NCBI RefSeq assembly: GCF_002243345.2
Contig: NZ_CP022655.2
Span: 1,986,501-2,050,500, forward strand
Reading direction: 5' to 3'
DNA from: Paenibacillus sp. RUD330
GTDB taxonomy: Bacteria > Bacillota > Bacilli > Paenibacillales > Paenibacillaceae
DNA: 64,000 bases
Part shown: positions 60,109 to 64,000 of the stretch, one piece after another
Position numbering within the stretch: position 1 is the stretch's first letter
Layout: every line of letters starts with the position of its first letter
Position numbers and translations under genes: made by a program
The notes under the pieces: model-generated
Told to the model about the DNA's origin: nothing
What the model saw: the letters and a program-made list of their open reading frames with translations, nothing else
Database searches by the model: none

Positions 60109-61530
60109 ATGCTGCGCAAAACGAAAATCGTATGTACGCTCGGTCCGGCCAGCGAGTCGGTCGACACCCTCAAGCAAATGATGGAGGCCGGCATGAACGT
60201 GGCCCGAATCAACATGGCTCACGGGGAGCTGGAGGACCATGCCGCCCGCATCCGTTCGGTCCGCGAGGCTTCGGCCGCTGTCGGCGGACAGCTTGTTCCC
60301 ATCCTGATGGATATCAAAGGACCCGAGGTTCGGATCGGCAAGCTTTCCGCTCCATCGGTCCACCTGCAGACGGGCTCCGAGCTGGTGCTGACCACGGTCG
60401 AGCTCGAAGGCGATGCGTCCCGCATCTCCGTCAACTACCCCGGCTTGCCGGAGGATGTGCATGAAGGCAGCACGATTCTGATCGACGACGGCCTGATCGA
60501 GCTGAGAGTGAAGGAATCCGGAGGCTCGGAGATCCGCTGCGAGATCGTCAGCGGCGGCATGCTCAAGCCTCGCAAAGGCGTCAATCTGCCTGGCGTCCGC
60601 ACCCGCCTGCCGGGCGTCACGGAGCGCGATGTCAAGCATATCCACTTCGGCATCGGCGAGAACGTGGACATCATCGCGGCCTCGTTCGTCCGCAAAGCGG
60701 AAGACATCATGGAGATCCGCCAGATTCTCGAAGAGAACGGCGCCGGACATATCCAGATCATCTCCAAAATCGAAAATGATGAAGGCGTCGAGAACCTGGA
60801 CGCGATCATCGAGGCATCGGACGGCATCATGGTCGCCCGCGGCGATCTCGGCGTGGAGATTCCGGTCGAGGACGTGCCCGCCCTGCAGGAGGAAATGATC
60901 ACGAAGTGCAACATCGCAGGCAAGCCGGTCATCGTCGCTACGCATATGCTGGAGTCGATGCAGGTCAATCCGCGCCCGACTCGGGCGGAAGTGAGCGACG
61001 TCGCCGGCGCCGTGCAGCAGGGAACCGACTGCATCATGCTCTCCGGCGAGACGGCTGCCGGCAAGTATCCGGTGGAATCGGTGCGCCGCATGGCCTCGAT
61101 CGCCGTCAAGGCGGAATCCATGCTGAATTACCGGCTTGAATTCCAGTCGCGCCGCGCGCTCCACGCCACGACGACGACCGAAGTGATCAGCCAGGCGGCC
61201 GTCGGCTCCTCCATCGATCTCGACGCCAAAGCGATCCTGACGCCGACGGAATCCGGATTCACGGCGCGCATGGTATCGAAATACCGGCCGAAGGCTCCCA
61301 TCATCGCCATTACCCCCGATCCTCGCGTAACGGCCAAGCTGTGCCTGCTGCGCGGCGTCATTCCCGTGCTCGGAGAGCGCGCGACGAGCACGGACGAGCT
61401 CCTTCAGTCCGCAATCGTCGACGGCAGCAAGACGGGATTGCTGCATGAAGGCGATTATGTCGTCATCTCCTCCGGCGTGCCGAGCGGACGCTCCGGAGCG
61501 ACCAATCTCATCAAGATCCAGCAGGTATAG
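60109..61530 (+). CDS. pyk: Pyruvate kinase
   Basis: The protein has 473 aa. The beta/alpha barrel starts KTKIVCTLGPASES, with the B domain at about 70-165. Catalytic and metal residues lie in SKIENDEGVEN and MVARGDLGVEIP, and the nucleotide site is in RAEVSDVAGAVQQGTDC with SGETAAGKYP. It is shorter than the 585-aa Bacillus subtilis enzyme because it lacks the C-terminal PEP-utilising domain. The C domain (about 345-473) is complete. CTAGGAGGAC precedes the ATG, and a TACAAT box lies at 60071. It makes ATP and pyruvate from phosphoenolpyruvate; a second isozyme may exist elsewhere. Confidence 0.95.
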   Translation: MLRKTKIVCTLGPASESVDTLKQMMEAGMNVARINMAHGELEDHAARIRSVREASAAVGGQLVPILMDIKGPEVRIGKLSAPSVHLQTGSELVLTTVELEGDASRISVNYPGLPEDVHEGSTILIDDGLIELRVKESGGSEIRCEIVSGGMLKPRKGVNLPGVRTRLPGVTERDVKHIHFGIGENVDIIAASFVRKAEDIMEIRQILEENGAGHIQIISKIENDEGVENLDAIIEASDGIMVARGDLGVEIPVEDVPALQEEMITKCNIAGKPVIVATHMLESMQVNPRPTRAEVSDVAGAVQQGTDCIMLSGETAAGKYPVESVRRMASIAVKAESMLNYRLEFQSRRALHATTTTEVISQAAVGSSIDLDAKAILTPTESGFTARMVSKYRPKAPIIAITPDPRVTAKLCLLRGVIPVLGERATSTDELLQSAIVDGSKTGLLHEGDYVVISSGVPSGRSGATNLIKIQQV

Positions 61531-61607
61531 AAGCAGGACCCGATCAAGAAAAGGCCGTTATCCGTCCGGCAGGACGGCAAGCAGCATCGGCTTTTCGCAT
61601 CCTGACA

Positions 61608-61649
61608 GGGAGCCCCGAAGCGATCGCGCTTCGGGGCTCCCGTTTTTTT
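61608..61649 (+). terminator. Intrinsic terminator after pyruvate kinase
   Basis: A 15-bp perfect stem (61608-61622 with 61627-61641) has a four-base loop and is followed by seven T. It ends at the stop of the converging AraC gene. Confidence 0.95.
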
Positions 61650-62514
61650 ATGGACCGGCGAGACGCTCCCGGTAGGCGGAGGGCGAGCAGCCGGCGCTGC
61701 GCTTGAACTGCCGGGAGAAATAGAGCGGATCGGAGAATCCGCAGGACGCCGCGACCTGCTCGACGCTCAGCTCCGTGCCGAGCAGCGCCATCGCCCGGCG
61801 CAGGCGGATATTTTGGAGATACTGCATGGGAGAGAGGCCGGTGACGCTCCGGAACACCTTGGACAGATGGGAACGATGGTAGCCGAGAGCTTTCGCCAGC
61901 GCCGAGATGGACACGGCCTCGGCATAATGGGTCTGCAGCCACCGCGCAGCCTGCTCCGCCTGGCGGCGGGCGGCGGCGGTGGAGCGGGCCGAAGGCAGAG
62001 CGGCATCCGGCTGCAGGCGGGCGAACTCGGCCAGCAGCAGCCGGAGCCAGCCGCTCGCCTCCATGTCCATCAGAGAAGCGCTGCCTCCCGACGAGAGGGA
62101 AGCCCGCAGCCTGGCGTACAGCTCGGCGGCGTTGCCGCTTCCTTGGCCGAGAATGGCGGGATTTTCCGGCGTGATCCCGGCCTCGGCGAGAAGCTGCAGG
62201 GCGGCATGGCCTCTGAAGGCGACCCAGTTGTACTGCCAGGGATTCTCGATGTCCGCCGTATAATGGAACAAGACGCCTGGAAAAATCGTGAAGCTGTCTC
62301 CCGAAGCCAGCTCGGCTGCATGGTCTCCGCTGCGGAACGTTCCTTTGCCCCCTGTGACGGTATGGACCAGGACGTAATCGTGAATGCCGGGGCCGTTCTC
62401 GTGGCCTGGAATCGGGCTGCCTTGCCCGCTGAACAGAACCGTCAATTCTGCCGCAGGCACAGAACCGGGATTGTCGCTTACCTGGAATTCGTAGTGGTCC
62501 GGTGTGGCCGGCAT
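61648..62514 (-). CDS. AraC family transcriptional regulator (sugar type)
   Basis: The protein has 288 aa. The N-terminal cupin (about 15-100, with GTFRSGDHAAELASGD and FPGVLFHYTAD) is the AraC ligand pocket. Two HTH motifs follow (SISALAKALGYHRSHLSKVF; then SVEQVAASCGFSDPLYFSRQ), ending FKRSAGCSPSAYR. It is divergent from the GH4 alpha-galactosidase-like gene at 62725, which it probably activates in the presence of a galactoside. Confidence 0.9.
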   Translation of the reverse strand: MPATPDHYEFQVSDNPGSVPAAELTVLFSGQGSPIPGHENGPGIHDYVLVHTVTGGKGTFRSGDHAAELASGDSFTIFPGVLFHYTADIENPWQYNWVAFRGHAALQLLAEAGITPENPAILGQGSGNAAELYARLRASLSSGGSASLMDMEASGWLRLLLAEFARLQPDAALPSARSTAAARRQAEQAARWLQTHYAEAVSISALAKALGYHRSHLSKVFRSVTGLSPMQYLQNIRLRRAMALLGTELSVEQVAASCGFSDPLYFSRQFKRSAGCSPSAYRERLAGP

Positions 62515-62606
62515 GTGACGAAAGCCTCCTCAGCTTCTTTTGATTCCACAGTAGCGGAAACGACCACAAATGTCCATGCATTGCCTCCAACCTTCCATAC
62601 CGCATC

Positions 62607-62626
62607 TGAAAGCGTTCTTTTACAAT
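62607..62626 (+). promoter_or_regulatory. cre-like site overlapping the GH4 promoter
   Basis: TGAAAGCGTTCTTT (62607-62620) matches the cre consensus at 12 of 14 positions and directly abuts TACAAT (62621-62626), a likely -10. CcpA bound here would repress the alpha-galactosidase gene on glucose. Confidence 0.5.
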
Positions 62627-62724
62627 AGTGACGAGGCTGAGGGCCTGAACCCCGCACCGCTGGCGAATGGCGGCGGACTGGGCTGGACGGCACACAAATG
62701 AACGTATTCAAGGAGGATGCACCT

Positions 62725-64000
62725 ATGGATAAGATCACCTTCCTCGGCGCAGGCAGCACCGTGTTCGTGCGAAACGTGCTCGGCGACGTCATGAAGACGC
62801 CGGCTCTGCAATCGTTCGAGCTGGCTCTGTACGACATCGATCCCGAGCGGATGAGGGAATCGGAGCAGCTCCTCGGCGCGATCAGGGCGACGAGCGGAAG
62901 CAGCTGCAGGATCAAGGCTTATTCCGATCGGAAGGAAGCTCTGCGCGGAGCCAAATATGTCATCAACGCCATCCAGGTGGGCGGATACGATCCTTGCACG
63001 ATAACGGACTTCGAGATTCCGAAGAAGTACGGTCTGCGCCAGACGATCGCGGACACGCTCGGCATCGGCGGCATTTTCCGCAACCTGAGGACGATCCCGG
63101 TCATGCATGGCTTCGCCGCAGACATTCGGGAAGTTTGCCCGGACGCGCTGTTCCTGAACTACACGAATCCGATGGCGGTGCTGACCAATTACATGAACGT
63201 CTACGGCGGGGTGAACACGGTCGGCCTCTGCCACAGCGTCCAGGTGTGCGTGCCCCATTTGTTCAAGGACCTCGGAATCAGCGCCGAAGGCGTCAAGACG
63301 AAGATCGCCGGCATCAACCATATGGCATGGCTGCTGGAAGCGACCCGCGACGGGGAGGATCTGTATCCGGAGATCAGACGGAGGGCGGCTGAGCGGCAAA
63401 AGGAGAAGCATCATGACATGGTCCGCTACGAACTGATGCTGAAATTCGGCTATTACGTGACGGAATCCTCCGAGCATAACGCGGAATACCATCCTTATTT
63501 CATCAAAAGGAATTATCCGGAGCTGATCGAGCGCTTCAACATCCCGCTGGATGAATATCCACGGCGCTGCGTGAATCAGATCGCCGACTGGAACCGGCTG
63601 CGGGAGGAGCTGCTCGGAAAGCAGGAGCTGGCGCATGAGCGGACGCATGAATATGCCTCCCATATCATTGAAGCCATCGAAACCGACGTGCCGTTCCGGA
63701 TCGGAGGCAACGTCATGAACACGGGCCGCCTGATCCCGAACCTGCCGAGCGAGGCGTGCGTGGAGGTGCCTTGCCTCGTCGACCGCGGCGGAGTCCAGCC
63801 TACGCATGTCGGCAATCTGCCGCCGCAGCTGGCCGCTTTGAACCGGACAAGCATCAATACGCAGCTGCTGACGCTGGAGGCGGCGGTGACCGGGCGCAAG
63901 GAGCATATTTACCAGGCCGCCATGCTGGATCCGCATACGTCGGCGGAATTGTCCATGGACGACATCATCGCGTTATGCGACGACTTGATCGAAGCCCATG
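62725..64000 (+). CDS. melA: Glycoside hydrolase family 4, alpha-galactosidase-like (partial, runs off the right edge)
   Basis: At least 425 aa lie in the window, of an expected 430-450, so only the last residues are missing. The NAD+ site is FLGAGSTVF. Family markers are NYTNPMAVLT, GLCHSVQ (metal-binding Cys), GINHMAWLLE (catalytic-site His) and TESSEHNAEY. GH4 enzymes need NAD+ and Mn2+ and cleave by an oxidation-elimination route. Similarity is closest to MelA-type alpha-galactosidases; alpha-glucuronidase-type members are the main alternative. AAGGAGGATGC precedes the ATG. It is divergent from an AraC regulator. Confidence 0.9.
   Translation, partial: MDKITFLGAGSTVFVRNVLGDVMKTPALQSFELALYDIDPERMRESEQLLGAIRATSGSSCRIKAYSDRKEALRGAKYVINAIQVGGYDPCTITDFEIPKKYGLRQTIADTLGIGGIFRNLRTIPVMHGFAADIREVCPDALFLNYTNPMAVLTNYMNVYGGVNTVGLCHSVQVCVPHLFKDLGISAEGVKTKIAGINHMAWLLEATRDGEDLYPEIRRRAAERQKEKHHDMVRYELMLKFGYYVTESSEHNAEYHPYFIKRNYPELIERFNIPLDEYPRRCVNQIADWNRLREELLGKQELAHERTHEYASHIIEAIETDVPFRIGGNVMNTGRLIPNLPSEACVEVPCLVDRGGVQPTHVGNLPPQLAALNRTSINTQLLTLEAAVTGRKEHIYQAAMLDPHTSAELSMDDIIALCDDLIEAH

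Overview
The window looks like chromosomal DNA from a high-GC, spore-forming Bacillota of the Paenibacillaceae (Paenibacillus or a close relative). Supporting signs are strong AGGAGG-type ribosome binding sites, a gerA-type germinant receptor operon, a 7-1-7 Fur box of the Bacillus type, several AraC, ArsR, PadR and TetR regulators, and many glycoside hydrolase and sugar-transport genes. No rRNA, tRNA, CRISPR array, transposase, integrase or convincing prophage was seen. The last gene runs off the right edge.

Layout. 0.35-8.5 kb: a secreted WGxxGxxG-type protein; an ArsR-type regulator divergent from a GH2-GH43 pair; a flavodoxin; a DUF2804 protein; an Lrp regulator. 8.6-13.1 kb: an Old Yellow Enzyme homologue, a LysR regulator divergent from an O-methyltransferase, a membrane protein and a DUF1796 protein. 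13.1-15.5 kb: an ABC-F ATPase behind a leader with a promoter, a 47-codon upstream ORF and a strong intrinsic terminator, which is the architecture of an attenuation-controlled antibiotic-response gene. 15.7-19.4 kb: a YhgE/Pip-like permease with a PadR regulator, a small conserved protein and an MFS protein. 19.6-25.1 kb: a minus-strand ABC export operon with two ATPases, an adaptor lipoprotein and a giant FtsX-type permease; one ATPase carries an AbrB-like tail. 25.4-28.6 kb: a sugar ABC importer without its own ATPase, followed by a strand-biased repeat tract. 29.0-35.4 kb: an SDR, then a minus-strand response regulator-kinase-ABC transporter module.

35.5-42.2 kb: ArsR-aldehyde dehydrogenase, TetR-MFS on the minus strand, and a divergent isochorismatase-like/MFS/metallo-beta-lactamase-fold operon with two tandem TetR-type operators. 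42.2-45.3 kb: a Fur-controlled ferric-siderophore uptake operon without an ATPase. 45.4-49.8 kb: a chemoreceptor with a Pho-box-like array in front of it, FabV enoyl reductase, a 48-aa hydrophilic protein and an SDR. 49.9-54.8 kb: a gerA-type operon, a holin-like membrane protein and a small membrane-anchored CuA cupredoxin. 55.0-60.0 kb: an FtsX/ATPase exporter pair, several small proteins (including a DUF86 protein), YtxG/YtxH-like stress proteins and an AraC regulator. 60.1-64.0 kb: pyruvate kinase and an AraC regulator divergent from a GH4 alpha-galactosidase-like gene.

The common theme is a soil or plant-associated lifestyle: polysaccharide and sugar use, iron scavenging, sensing, and many small efflux or detoxification units, each with its own local regulator. 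The most promising observations are the ABC-F leader, the AbrB-like tail on an exporter ATPase, the tandem TetR operators before an uncharacterised detox-like operon, the Pho-box-like array before a chemoreceptor, and the solo CuA protein.
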